Positions 10,901 to 17,986 of a stretch of DNA of 64,000 nucleotides are shown in pieces. Made by a program: the position numbers and the translations under genes. Each line of letters starts with the position of its first letter. Position 1 is the stretch's first letter. A model generated the notes under the pieces. That model made no database searches, had not been told where the DNA came from, and worked only from the letters and a program-made list of their open reading frames with translations. Source of the stretch: Pseudomonas sp. ANT_J12. GTDB lineage: Bacteria > Pseudomonadota > Gammaproteobacteria > Pseudomonadales > Pseudomonadaceae. Location: the NCBI RefSeq assembly GCF_008370045.1, contig NZ_VOBN01000024.1:16471-80470 (forward strand). The letters run 5' to 3'.

Positions 10901-10926
10901 CGAGTGATTTCGTCGGCGTGGTGTAG
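4981..10926 (+). CDS. Secreted animal-type heme peroxidase with RTX calcium-binding repeats
   Basis: A 1981-residue protein with no Sec signal. Residues about 150-980 are an animal heme-peroxidase domain. Distal His236 sits in GQFFDHGLD, the Arg503-x-x-Glu506 pair in GRVNENFGLTAIHH, and proximal His633 in AAFRFGHSQ. These match the myeloperoxidase distal His, catalytic Arg/Glu and proximal His in order and spacing. RTX nonapeptides (GGxGxDxxx) follow at about 1017-1185, 1260-1295, 1530-1575 and 1620-1870. An Ig-like segment lies at about 1405-1515. The C-terminus (GGAGADTFVFSS, then SRDVITDFVHGTDHIDLS) is a typical type I secretion target. The start is supported by GGAG nine bases upstream. 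The dedicated exporter and adaptor lie at 1-2401 and a two-component system lies between. Proteins of this architecture are known in pseudomonads (PehA type). Expected role: calcium-dependent extracellular peroxidase, substrate unknown. Confidence 0.93.
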   Translation: MYALKRFTLNQNDISFLEQQVSFPTIHIVGYNTAGQPLYGYDGSDGNVHVLGVLGSFNPLDTPPGETSWYNGARDPIGLRNVSGHFNNMTQDGQAWGSFGQNFIRLTHSDYTHYVHQDLSNAALTGQGVPVGATPMTDSSSLYSDPTASLVDYTPRMISQTIVSGGVTFATDANGHIQHTATGVAIVTDPGILGAIGEVDTTSPDSGQYYIRNQNTVAGDPSTTGWFTLFGQFFDHGLDFINKPNQNATITIPLAPDDPLYGSIGPDGQPVYSIKVHRASVSEVDGQGQAQYVNLDSPYIDQNQTYGSNDAVTQLLRQWVADPNHPGQFIAGAALFDGTSLSDDAAWTLNGVVTHQTLPTLSELRAHVLATGRDDLTWDDIANFRVRDAHGHVLDADPTTAGVQAVYTREAILLDMNPRFDDLHIDQAKLMSLDAHITSITFDANNPYGMVFNYDNSGPKNLFSFVNFADFTISAAAGSADFAVANELLLQSVGDHYIAGDGRVNENFGLTAIHHVFHEDHNVQLINLQNEVLAQTDVTVRHNWQVQISNGSGGFYSDANGNFTLADGVTVSWDQDKLFYAAKLTVEMEYQHVAIDQYARLITPDLPEFVTYDSGINTNISLEYGQAAFRFGHSQLRETIDALEKNASGGYDLTGSITHYALEQAFLNPGGFADIGPTAIALGMTRQISNEIDEFVTPALQQGLLGQPLDLATINLARGRDLGLPTLNQARQQIHDALIAERASPAGAQHHTNLIVDGLTPYTSWSDFANNMIHPESLVNFIAAYSFDGDKAHAQAIIDADTSGLTVNYAGGSVTAEQAAYFLSGAADANGNHVAGYDGYNAIDLWIGGLAEKHVYTGQLGTTFNAIFEDQMERLMDGDRFYYLFRLDLGLPAMTNLNEQVVTEQFKDIIERTTDARHLAGDVFGYADSYIELSYTDSGASATAYKSEHKYGTLIAANHVGVYSTGGSGGIGGNGLLMSLANPETHVAQTYIRDYRPDQGQNPDGTAAVGYNSHEVLVGTDYNDWLDAGDGDDTIYGEGGDDVLDGKSGADHIYGGDGNDVIYGGDIEDFLDGGEGDDTIYAGTSAGVLDVVIGGGGNDHLYGEAGIDEIYGGAGNDYIDAGGDTDLVHGGDGNDEIYGGDGPDILFGEDGDDIISGGSTGDQEFGGAGDDILLPGLGGAPGQGDGDEAIGDVGFDIAAFSDVNIALDAAADLNNQNIVAAPGTAVLFQPFNALLTDIEGLIGSRFSDSRPNSAAPANPSAGLIGNATENWLIGGSGDDVSQGNGGNDVIVGDSIKLADLNHLLASQGFAQHFTGLQSTRPDFILGDNHQAPGTADGAADTALFSGNFANYSITKFTDTRPGGELITAFKVVDLRVGAANIDGTDIVIGVEKLRFADRTVNLSITNHLPTGNVVLSGFATAPTTPSRPVPAQYRLTANTAAIQDADGLPGPSGFSYQWQALVGAAWLSIAGANAATFAPTSAQFGQQLRVITTYTDNNGTVEQLTSDPSEAVGRFIEGTNFVGNTLNGTNFQDILMGYSGNDVLNGGLGSDLLDGGSGNDTMRGNAGNDIYMVDTNGDVVQESLNEGTDTVMSSVSYTLGANVENLTLLGSNNINGIGNELDNVIHGNAGNNQLSGLAGNDSIFGEAGNDTLLASVNDGNDRYDGGSGTDSYDLSATSAAATVDLQAGTSTSAQTGSDSLTGIENVIGSAGNDHIQGDAANNQLLGQGGNDFIDGGSGNDTLSGGQGLDNLFGGLGNDTFQASVNDGNDTYDGGADIDTYDLSGTSFNATVNLTTGSAFSSQTGNDTLTGVENVVGSSGTNSLTGDNADNVLTGQGNIDTLSGGGGADTLNGNGNRDTLTGGAGADTFVFSSINDSGTSTASRDVITDFVHGTDHIDLSLIDARTSGAGSAGNQDFTFLGEWNGAGNEFNNQAQLKYHFVNVGGVDHTYVEGNVNTGNAADFQIDLVGHVALTASDFVGVV
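9940..10440 (+). repeat. Tandem ~108-residue duplication inside the RTX region
   Basis: A module beginning ASVNDGND, continuing through YDLS, AQTG or SQTG, then LTG(I/V)ENV(I/V)GS, occurs twice. The copies start at about 9940 and about 10264, a spacing of 324 bases or 108 residues. They have diverged at many synonymous and some coding positions, so this is an old internal duplication within the gene. Confidence 0.75.
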
Positions 10927-10935
10927 TCGTTAACG

Positions 10936-10974
10936 CACAAAGGGCGCCCGATCCTGGATCGGGCGCCCTTTGTG
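10936..10974 (+). terminator. Rho-independent terminator after the RTX peroxidase
   Basis: A perfect inverted repeat with 19-base arms (10936-10954 and 10956-10974), GC-rich core GGGCGCCC and TTTGTGTTT at the 3' side. It sits nine bases after the peroxidase stop and before the convergent VIT-family gene. It has an A-rich left edge as well, so it could serve both strands. Confidence 0.92.
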
Positions 10975-10993
10975 TTTCAGGCATAAACGCGAA

Positions 10994-11695
10994 CTAAACC
11001 ACGGCCCCGAATAGCGATCCCACCAGCGCCGTGATACCCATGGCCAGCACGCCCCACAGCGTCACACGCCAGGCACCGATCAATACGTTGGCACCTCCGG
11101 CCCTGGCTGCGACGGCGCCCAGGCTGGCGAGAAACACCAGCGACATCGCGCAGATCCACGGCACCACGCTGGGCGCTGGCGCGATGAAAACCACCGCCAG
11201 CGGCAAGGCGGCACCGACCACAAAACTGGCGGCCGAGGCGAGGGCAGCCTGCAGCGGTTTGGCCGTGAGTACTGCGCTGATGCCCAGTTCGTCCCGGGCG
11301 TGAGAACCGAGGGCGTCATGGGCCATCAGTTGGTCGGCCACCTGATGGGCCAACTCGGGTGAGACACCGCGATGCCTGTAAATGTTGGCCAGTTCTATGT
11401 GTTCGGATTTCGGGTCGCTGGCCAGTTCGGCTCGTTCCCGGGACAGGTCAGCCCGTTCGGTGTCCGCCTGAGAGTGTACGGAGACGTATTCACCCGCGGC
11501 CATGGACATGGCGCCTGCCACCAGCCCGGCCATCCCGGTGACCAGCAACGTTGAGTGAGTGGCGTTGGCGGCGGCGACGCCGATCAACAGGCTGGCGGTG
11601 GAGACGATTCCGTCGTTGGCCCCCAGGACGGCGGCGCGCAGCCAGCCAATTCGATCGCTGCGGTGAGACTCGGTATGCCTGTGCATGAATTTCAT
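10994..11695 (-). CDS. VIT1/CCC1-family iron/manganese transporter
   Basis: A 233-residue membrane protein of normal VIT/CCC1 size. The family N-terminus is clear: LRAAVLGANDGIVSTASLLIG, then VAGAMSMAAGEYVSVHSQAD. About five hydrophobic segments are visible: two before and three after a charged cytoplasmic stretch (about residues 75-145) rich in Glu and Asp, where the family binds divalent metal. It moves Fe2+ or Mn2+ out of the cytosol. It starts 22 bases after the ApbE stop on the same strand, so it may be the last gene of the flavin operon, although no strong ribosome site precedes the ATG at 11693-11695. A second ATG three codons later is also possible. Confidence 0.88.
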   Translation of the reverse strand: MKFMHRHTESHRSDRIGWLRAAVLGANDGIVSTASLLIGVAAANATHSTLLVTGMAGLVAGAMSMAAGEYVSVHSQADTERADLSRERAELASDPKSEHIELANIYRHRGVSPELAHQVADQLMAHDALGSHARDELGISAVLTAKPLQAALASAASFVVGAALPLAVVFIAPAPSVVPWICAMSLVFLASLGAVAARAGGANVLIGAWRVTLWGVLAMGITALVGSLFGAVV

Positions 11696-11717
11696 GGTTT
11701 AGCGGGACTCACTGTCA

Positions 11718-12704
11718 TTAGGTTGTTCGCATCGGGCGGGTTTCAATCTGCGCCTGCAATTGGCCGCCGACAATGGATATTTCTTTGAACTGTTCACCGT
11801 CGTGCAGCACGAACAACGCGTCCATCCCGCGTTCCTGAGCCAGGCGTGGGCCTTCGATCTCGCCCAACACCATCAGCGCCGTGGCCCAGGCATCGGCAAG
11901 CATGCACGAGGCCGCTACCACGGTGACCGCCGCGAGCGGGTTGTTCAGCGGTGCGCCGGTGACCGGGTCCATTGTGTGGGCATAGGCGTGCCCCTTCACA
12001 TCAATCCAATGTCGGTAGTCCCCGGACGTGGCGATGGCGGCGTCGCCAAGCTCCATCACACCCATGACTTCACGCACGCCGCGACAGGGTTTTTCAATGG
12101 CCACGACCCAGGGTTGCGCATCGGGTTTGACACCACGGGCGCGCATCTCGCCGTCGATGCCGACCAGGTAGCGATCAATGCCAAAACGCTCCAGGCAACG
12201 GGCCAGTTCATCGACGCCAAAGCCCTTGGCGATGCCATTCAAATCAAGGTTCAGCGGTGCGCGTTTACGAACCTGATTGCGTTGCGGGTCAACCACCAGC
12301 GCCGCGCGGGCGGACAGTCGAGCGCGCGGTGGCGGCGTTCCGGGCGTCTGCTGCGTGACGGACTGTTCGCCGGGACCGAAACCCCAGGCGTTCACCAGGT
12401 CACCGACGGCGATGTCAAAGGCGCCGCCGGATTGTTGGCTGACCCGCAGCGCGGCGGACAACACCGTGGCCAGCTCTTCGGGCACTGACAGCCACTCCTG
12501 CTCGGGGGCAGCGTTGAGACGGTTGAGGTCAGAGTCGGGCTTCCAAACGGACATTTGCTGGTCCACCCGGTCCACGGCGCGCGCCAGGCTGAGGCCGATT
12601 TCGTGGGTGTCGATCCCGGCCTCGGCATAGAACAGGGCGGTGTAGCGAGTGCCCATGGTCTCGCCGTTGAGGCTGTAGCGTTGCCTGTCAGTAGACATCT
12701 TCAC
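11718..12704 (-). CDS. apbE: ApbE-type FAD:protein FMN transferase
   Basis: A 328-residue protein that covalently attaches FMN to Ser/Thr of extracytoplasmic redox proteins using FAD and Mg2+. Family motifs are present: GETMGTRYT near the start, SVWKPDSDLNRLN, SGGAFDIAVGDLVNAWGFGP, LNLDLNGIAKGFGVD, GDAAIATSGDYRHW, AHTMDPVTGAPLNN and ASCMLADAWATALMVLG. No obvious signal peptide or lipobox is visible at this start, which is unusual because many ApbE proteins are exported lipoproteins. It overlaps the 3' end of the PepSY reductase gene by 17 bases (11 if the second Met is used), so the two are coupled. The natural substrate is the DUF2271 protein two genes upstream, which carries a flavinylation-type motif. 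Confidence 0.93.
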   Translation of the reverse strand: MKMSTDRQRYSLNGETMGTRYTALFYAEAGIDTHEIGLSLARAVDRVDQQMSVWKPDSDLNRLNAAPEQEWLSVPEELATVLSAALRVSQQSGGAFDIAVGDLVNAWGFGPGEQSVTQQTPGTPPPRARLSARAALVVDPQRNQVRKRAPLNLDLNGIAKGFGVDELARCLERFGIDRYLVGIDGEMRARGVKPDAQPWVVAIEKPCRGVREVMGVMELGDAAIATSGDYRHWIDVKGHAYAHTMDPVTGAPLNNPLAAVTVVAASCMLADAWATALMVLGEIEGPRLAQERGMDALFVLHDGEQFKEISIVGGQLQAQIETRPMRTT

Positions 12705-14868
12705 GGTAGCGTCCTTGTGCCTTTAGGGTCAGCACAGTCAGATTGAGAGGGGCGAGCACCTCATCCAGGGCCAGCATCACGCCTTTGGCCATTTCTCGAC
12801 TGCCGCACACCAACACCTGGGCGCCTTTCTCAATCAGCCGGCGCAAGGCCAGGGCATCGCTGATCAGCCGGTCTTGTACGTAGCTGCGGTCTTGAACCTG
12901 GGAAAATGCCGCGCGCAACGCCGTGAGGCGACGGTCTGCCAGGTAACGATTAAGCTCCGGCTCGTAAAGAAAATCCGAGGTCGGGTTGCGTCCGCCCCAA
13001 TACAGGTGCATCGGGTGGCGCGCCTTGTTGTTGCGGATAAAACCGGCCAGGGGACCAATGCCGGTGCCCGCGCCGATCAGGATCACCGGGTGGTCGCCCG
13101 ACGCCGGACGAAATTGCGGGTTAGGCTGGATAAAGGCTTCGATTGGCGCGCCGATCTTCAGCCCATGCAGGAACTGCGAGCACACACCGCCTTCGTGTTT
13201 ACGCACGCAGATTTCCAGCACACCGTCTTCTGAACTGCTGGCCAGCGAGTAAAAGCGCGGAACCGGGTTATCGGGGGCGAAAATCCCGACCAGATCACCG
13301 GCCAGAAAGTCCGGGAGTACGCCGGGCGCCTTGAAGCGCAGTACGTGAGTCGGTGCATTCACCTGTTCGCCGTAGACAATGCGCTCGGTCAGTTGCAATT
13401 GATGGGACTGTGGCTGCTGCGGAGTATGTACCAGTGTCAGCTCATGCCCGAGCACTTCACCCAACGCGAGGCCCCAACGCGCAAATTCCTGAGCGGACTG
13501 GCGGTTGACGGTTTCCAGCCCCAGCAGCGGCGAGCCGCCGGCCTGCACCATCGCATCGTGCACCTGATGGGCGTATTGACAGAAACGCGGAAACTGCCGG
13601 TCACCCAAACCCAGTACTGCAAACGGCAGGTCGGGTTTGAGGCCGACGGTGTTCAGCCGTGTCAGGAACTGCGACGCCGAGGCCGGTGCGTCGCCGTCAC
13701 CATGGGTCGCGGTGAGGATGACCACCCGTTTGGCATCGCGGTAATCGCCCGTCCATGTATTCATCGCTGTGCTATGCACCCGATGTCCGGCCAGGTGCAG
13801 GGCATCATGCAAGGCTTTGGCAAATCCCCAGGAGCTGTTGTTTTCACTGCCCACCAAAATCACGCTGTCGGCAGATTGGGCGGGGCTGTTGTGGCGGATG
13901 TTCGGGACGGCCTTGCGGCGGCGCCACCAGAGCAGCATGCCGGTTACGCTCATCAACGGCACGCAGAGGGCGCAGAGCCCGAGCGGCAGGCCCAACCACC
14001 AGAGGCCTTCACCAGTGTGCAACCGGTAGATCAATTGGTAAACATTGTGCATCGAGTCGTGGGCTTGCCAGGACAGCAACGCGCCACTGACCAGGTCGAC
14101 GTAACCGTCGCCTTGGGCGGTGCGCAGAGAAAACACGTCTTGTGGGTTGCCGGGGCTGGGGTACACCAGTTCACGCAGATCATTCAGGTCGATGGAACGC
14201 AGGGCTTGCAGGTTGGCCACCGGCAACACCGGGCCGGTGCTGATGTGGGTGGGGAAGGCCGGTTCACTCTGACTGCCGTCGGCGATCAAACCGAAAGTGC
14301 TGGCGCACAGGTAGAGCCCGCTCAGCGCCGACAGCAGCAGACCGAGCAAGGCCAAGCGTCCGACTTCGGCGTGCCAGCGCTGGCTGAACGTGCCGCGCAG
14401 TGGCCGCAGCAGATTGCGCCAGCCGCCCAGGCGCCGGGCCAGCAACAGCGCGCCGGACACCGACAGGATCAACATGAACAGCGCACCGACGCCCGCCACT
14501 CCGTGGCCCGGTGTGCCGATGAACAGCGAGCGGTGTAGGTCTTTGATCCAGCGTGAGAAGGCTGACGGCTCATAGGGCGCGAGGCCCTGACCGGTCAGCG
14601 GGTCGACCTTTTCGGCCCCGGACTGACCGTCCTGGTTGTAGTAGACAATGACCGTCCCGGACGCCGTGCGCTGGATTTGCTCCACGCCGGGAAAGTGGCT
14701 GGCGACACGCCCGGCCAACTGTCCGACGTTGAGCTGCCCGGCAGCGGTGGATGTGCTGTGCAGGCGTTCCAGGGCCGGATCTACGGACAATACCGCGCCG
14801 CTGATGGCCAATATCATGACCAGCAGGGCGGCGATCAAACCGGGCAGTGAATGGAACTGGCGAAGCAT
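12688..14868 (-). CDS. PepSY membrane flavoprotein reductase (PepSY-TM, flavodoxin and FNR domains)
   Basis: A 726-residue fusion. The N-terminal 330 residues form a PepSY-associated membrane region with helices near 8-30, 125-145, 175-195 and 300-320 and several membrane His residues. A flavodoxin domain begins at about 345 (VILVGSENNSSWGFAKAL, then TATHGDGDAPAS). The last 230 residues are a ferredoxin-NADP reductase type module with RFYSLASS (FAD), VCSQFLHG, IGAGTGIGPLAGFIR (NADPH) and VLVCGSREMAKGVM. It would pass electrons from NAD(P)H through FAD and FMN across the inner membrane to periplasmic acceptors. It lies between the DUF2271 and ApbE genes in one operon. The architecture resembles the sulfite-reductase alpha-like PepSY proteins found in iron-uptake loci. 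The final acceptor is inferred. Confidence 0.92.
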   Translation of the reverse strand: MLRQFHSLPGLIAALLVMILAISGAVLSVDPALERLHSTSTAAGQLNVGQLAGRVASHFPGVEQIQRTASGTVIVYYNQDGQSGAEKVDPLTGQGLAPYEPSAFSRWIKDLHRSLFIGTPGHGVAGVGALFMLILSVSGALLLARRLGGWRNLLRPLRGTFSQRWHAEVGRLALLGLLLSALSGLYLCASTFGLIADGSQSEPAFPTHISTGPVLPVANLQALRSIDLNDLRELVYPSPGNPQDVFSLRTAQGDGYVDLVSGALLSWQAHDSMHNVYQLIYRLHTGEGLWWLGLPLGLCALCVPLMSVTGMLLWWRRRKAVPNIRHNSPAQSADSVILVGSENNSSWGFAKALHDALHLAGHRVHSTAMNTWTGDYRDAKRVVILTATHGDGDAPASASQFLTRLNTVGLKPDLPFAVLGLGDRQFPRFCQYAHQVHDAMVQAGGSPLLGLETVNRQSAQEFARWGLALGEVLGHELTLVHTPQQPQSHQLQLTERIVYGEQVNAPTHVLRFKAPGVLPDFLAGDLVGIFAPDNPVPRFYSLASSSEDGVLEICVRKHEGGVCSQFLHGLKIGAPIEAFIQPNPQFRPASGDHPVILIGAGTGIGPLAGFIRNNKARHPMHLYWGGRNPTSDFLYEPELNRYLADRRLTALRAAFSQVQDRSYVQDRLISDALALRRLIEKGAQVLVCGSREMAKGVMLALDEVLAPLNLTVLTLKAQGRYREDVY

Positions 14869-14892
14869 GTTCAGCCTCCAGGGTTGTGGGTG

Positions 14893-15363
14893 TTACAGGT
14901 CGTAAGTGAAGGAGTCGACGTAAGTGCTACCGGTCGCCGGCTTGCCTGAACCTTTGGTGGTCAGGGGCACGCTGACGTCGGCTCGACCTTCGCGCTTGTT
15001 TTCCACGGCGCTGTCGATACGGATCTGATACCCGGCGTCAATCAAGGTGTCTGCCAGTTCAACGCTGACTTTCAGGGTGCCCCCGCTGCCGACACTGGCG
15101 CCGCTGACCCCGTCGAACTCGCTCGGGTTCATGCCGCTGCCACGGGCCCAATCCGTCAAGTGCCGGTAGTACTTGGCCTTCTTGCCGGCCACCCACAGGG
15201 TTTTCTGGTATTGGCCATTGGCGTCGGTGACATAGATCGCCAGGTACGCATCGTTGCCGCTGTAGTCCTTGAGCTGGGTGGTCAGGGTCACTTCACGGGC
15301 CTGAACCAGCCCCGGCAGGGCAATGGCACCGACAAGGCAGGTTGCAGCGATGATTTTTTTCAT
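14893..15363 (-). CDS. Secreted DUF2271 protein, probable FMN carrier
   Basis: A 156-residue protein with a clear Sec signal (MKKIIAATCLVGAIALPGLV, cleavage after VQA about residue 22). The mature part holds WVAGKKAKYYRHLTDW and DGVSGASVGSG, as in DUF2271 proteins. The DGVSGAS stretch (residues 84-90) fits the D-x-x-[ST]-G-A-[ST] motif that ApbE enzymes modify, which makes Ser90 the candidate FMN attachment site. It sits 24 bases upstream of the membrane flavoreductase gene and one gene further from apbE, as expected for a carrier protein. The ATG at 15361-15363 is chosen because it starts the signal peptide; AGGA lies upstream. The longer open frame to 15543 lacks support. Confidence 0.9.
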   Translation of the reverse strand: MKKIIAATCLVGAIALPGLVQAREVTLTTQLKDYSGNDAYLAIYVTDANGQYQKTLWVAGKKAKYYRHLTDWARGSGMNPSEFDGVSGASVGSGGTLKVSVELADTLIDAGYQIRIDSAVENKREGRADVSVPLTTKGSGKPATGSTYVDSFTYDL

Positions 15364-15448
15364 GAGGGAGTCCTGTTTGAGCGTTGTGGCGAGAGCCTGG
15401 ACCTGCTGGCTGACAGCAACCTGAAAGCCCCGGGAAAAACTGCAATGA

Positions 15449-15772
15449 TCATTCGGCGTTGGGGCTGGCGAGGTAGTCCCGGGCGTCACCGTCGTCGCCG
15501 AAATTGATCTGCAGCGTGCGCAGGTGCAGGGAGGCGGGCGCATAGCGGGCTTCGATGGCGTTGCCCTTGCGGTCGGCGCCCTTGAGCTTGTAGCAACCGT
15601 CGTCGACCTTGATCCGTTGCACGCTCCAGCCGTATTGCTGCTCTACCTGCTGACGCAGGGTGTCTCGCGCTTGCCAATCACTGACCGGCTCGCTGCAGTC
15701 GTCATCGGCCAGGGCGTAACCGCTGAGCAGCACGCTCAGCAGCGCGATTCGGGTAATAAAAGCTGATTTCAT
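15449..15772 (-). CDS. Small periplasmic PepSY-domain protein
   Basis: A 107-residue protein starting at the ATG at 15770-15772, six bases after a strong AGGAG. A Sec signal (residues about 1-22, ending GYALA) precedes one PepSY-like domain: WQARDTLRQQVEQQYGWSVQ, then DDGCYKLKGADRKGNAIEAR. Two Cys (DDDCSEP and DDGCYK) could form a disulphide. Single-PepSY proteins of this size commonly precede PepSY-TM reductases and two-component genes. It heads the electron-transfer operon and is divergent from the response regulator at 15904. The role is probably a periplasmic accessory of the reductase; the exact function is unknown. Confidence 0.87.
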   Translation of the reverse strand: MKSAFITRIALLSVLLSGYALADDDCSEPVSDWQARDTLRQQVEQQYGWSVQRIKVDDGCYKLKGADRKGNAIEARYAPASLHLRTLQINFGDDGDARDYLASPNAE

Positions 15773-15903
15773 GATCTGTCTCCTGCCGGCGTGGCGTCTG
15801 AGGCATACCCTAAGGTGCATTCCTGACAACCAGCTGAATCTTCAGATTCCCGTCAGGTGAGGCCGTTAAGGTGCTGCACGACAACCATCACAGGAGGTGC
15901 CAG

Positions 15904-16563
15904 ATGCGGGTTTTATTGGTCGAGGATGCACCAGGGCTGGGGGAGGCGGTGCGCGAGCAGATCGCCGATGACGGCCATGCCGTCGATTGGGTGCAGCGCC
16001 TGGACCATGCGCGCAACAGTGTGCGCACCACGCCTTACGACTTGATCCTGCTGGACCTGATGCTGCCGGACGGGCGCGGGCTGGACTTTTTACGTCAACA
16101 GCGTTCAGCGGGGGACGTGACCCCGGTGATCATCCTGACCGCCCAGGACCAGATATCCGATCGCATTGCCGGACTCAATGCCGGGGCCGACGATTATCTG
16201 GTCAAGCCATTCGACCTGTTTGAGCTCTCGGCCCGTGTGGCGGCCGTGGCCCGACGTTACAGCGGCAACCCCAACCCGCTGATCAAACTCGGCGAACTGC
16301 AGATCGACATGAACGCCCGCACGGTTCATCGTTCCGGCTCCTGCGTGGACCTGACGGCGCGGGAATGGGCGCTGTTCGAGGCGTTTGTCCAACGGCCCAG
16401 CGCATTGTTGTCGAAGTCGCAGCTGGAAGAACGTTTGTATGCGTTTGGTGCGGAAATCGAGAGCAACACCATCGAGGTGTATATCAGTCGCTTGCGTAAA
16501 AAACTCGGGCGTGACCTGATCGAAACCGTGCGCGGCATGGGTTACCGGTTGATGTCCGTATGA
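15904..16563 (+). CDS. OmpR-family response regulator (QseB/PmrA-like)
   Basis: A 219-residue regulator. The receiver has acidic residues at E7/D8, phospho-acceptor D51 in LILLDLMLPDGRG, Thr in IILTAQD and Lys in DDYLVKPFDLFE. The winged-helix output domain is at about residues 125-219 (LTAREWALFEAFVQRP, then TIEVYISRLRKKLG and ETVRGMGYRLM). The ATG at 15904 is preferred to 15871 because AGGAGG lies just upstream and the protein then starts at MRVLLVED. Its stop overlaps the kinase start (ATGA). It is divergent from the PepSY/DUF2271/reductase/ApbE operon, a common arrangement when such a pair controls PepSY genes, so that operon is the likely target. Confidence 0.95.
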   Translation: MRVLLVEDAPGLGEAVREQIADDGHAVDWVQRLDHARNSVRTTPYDLILLDLMLPDGRGLDFLRQQRSAGDVTPVIILTAQDQISDRIAGLNAGADDYLVKPFDLFELSARVAAVARRYSGNPNPLIKLGELQIDMNARTVHRSGSCVDLTAREWALFEAFVQRPSALLSKSQLEERLYAFGAEIESNTIEVYISRLRKKLGRDLIETVRGMGYRLMSV

Positions 16564-17918
16564 AGTCGCCGTCGAGTCTGCAAAAACGCCTTGGCCTGGG
16601 GCTGACCCTGGGCATGACCTTGCTCTGGCTAGGGGCGACCGTCGGGGCCTGGCTGGTGGTGCAACATGAGTTGAACGAGGCGTTCGATAGCGCTCTGGAG
16701 GAAACCGCACAACGCATCCTGCCCCTGGCCGTGCTGGAAATCAGCAACCGTGAAGAACCCCGCGAAGCACAGCACATTGCCACCCTGAAAACCCACAAGG
16801 AATACCTGACATACCTGGTGCGCGATGCCAAGGGCGAGATTCTGATGAAGTCCCACGACGCCAACCCGAAGATCTTCAACAAACAGCCGACGGAAGGGTT
16901 TTCCACCACCGGTAAATACCGTCTGTATGGCGCGAGTGCGCTGCGGGGGACGCTGTTCATCGAGATCGCCGAACCGCTGAATCATCGCCGAGAGGCCGCC
17001 CGGGAAGCCTTGTTTGCCTTGTTGTTGCCGTTGCTGGCGCTGATTCCCATCAGCCTGTTGGGCACCTGGCTGTTCGTACGCATCAGCCTGCGCAGCGTGT
17101 TGGCCTATCGTCGTGCCGTGGAGGCTCGTGGTGTGGGCGATCTGTCACCGATCAACGTGGCGCGACTGCCGGCAGAAATCAACCCGTTGGCCGGCGCGGT
17201 CAACCATTTGCTGGAGCGTTTGCGCAAGGCGTTGGAGGCCGAACGCAGCTTTACCGCCAACAGCGCCCACGAACTGCGTACCCCACTGGCCGCGACCCTG
17301 GCGCAGATCCAGCGGCTGCGCCATGAAACACCCGAAGGGCCATTGCGCGTGCGTGCGGCGAAGATCGAAAACTCGTTGCGCGAGCTGGCCCGGCTCTCGG
17401 AAAAACTCATGCAACTGGCCAAGGCTGAGGGAGGCGGATTGTTGTCCGAGGCGCCTCAGGACCTCATTCCCTTGCTGGCCCATGTGGTTGATGAGTGGAA
17501 TCACAGCAGCAGACAGCGGATCGAGTTGCAATTGCCCCGTCAGGCCAGCGTTTACTCGGCGATTGATCCGGACGCTTTCGGCGTCCTGTTGCGTAACCTG
17601 ATCGAAAACGCGCTGAAATATGGCGCCGCGGACCAACCGGTCGAGGTCAGCCTGTCCGATCAAGCGCTGCTGCAGGTGGTCAACGGTGGCCCGACGGTGC
17701 CCGCGCCGGTGTTGCAGCGCCTGACCGAGCGCTTTGTGCGGGGCAACAGTGAAGCCAGCGGTTCAGGGTTGGGGCTGGCAATTGCCAAAACCATTGTGCA
17801 AGGTGTCGGTGCCAGCCTGACCCTGGCATCACCGGCGCCAGGCAGGACGCAAGGGTTTGAGGTGCGCGTCCAGTTTCAACTGGCGCTTGATGACCATGGC
17901 GACAAGATTGATGGCTAG
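16560..17918 (+). CDS. QseC-like sensor histidine kinase
   Basis: A 452-residue kinase with membrane segments at about 12-34 and 148-172, a periplasmic sensor between them (about 110 residues) and a HAMP-like linker. The phospho-acceptor His237 lies in FTANSAHELRTPLAATLAQ. ATPase motifs include LLRNLIENALKYG (N box), VVNGGPTV in the G1 position and SGSGLGLAIAKTIV (G2). The ATG at 16560 overlaps the regulator's stop by four bases, showing translational coupling. The G1 box lacks the usual DNGPGI and reads VVNGGPTVPA, a modest deviation also seen in some QseC/PmrB-like kinases. The cue is unknown; metals are common for this class. Confidence 0.94.
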   Translation: MKSPSSLQKRLGLGLTLGMTLLWLGATVGAWLVVQHELNEAFDSALEETAQRILPLAVLEISNREEPREAQHIATLKTHKEYLTYLVRDAKGEILMKSHDANPKIFNKQPTEGFSTTGKYRLYGASALRGTLFIEIAEPLNHRREAAREALFALLLPLLALIPISLLGTWLFVRISLRSVLAYRRAVEARGVGDLSPINVARLPAEINPLAGAVNHLLERLRKALEAERSFTANSAHELRTPLAATLAQIQRLRHETPEGPLRVRAAKIENSLRELARLSEKLMQLAKAEGGGLLSEAPQDLIPLLAHVVDEWNHSSRQRIELQLPRQASVYSAIDPDAFGVLLRNLIENALKYGAADQPVEVSLSDQALLQVVNGGPTVPAPVLQRLTERFVRGNSEASGSGLGLAIAKTIVQGVGASLTLASPAPGRTQGFEVRVQFQLALDDHGDKIDG

Positions 17919-17986
17919 ACTTTCCTTAAAAGGATGCCAGGCCTTATGCTCGTGCGTTCCTCGGGCCCCTCTGACCGGAGCATTCC

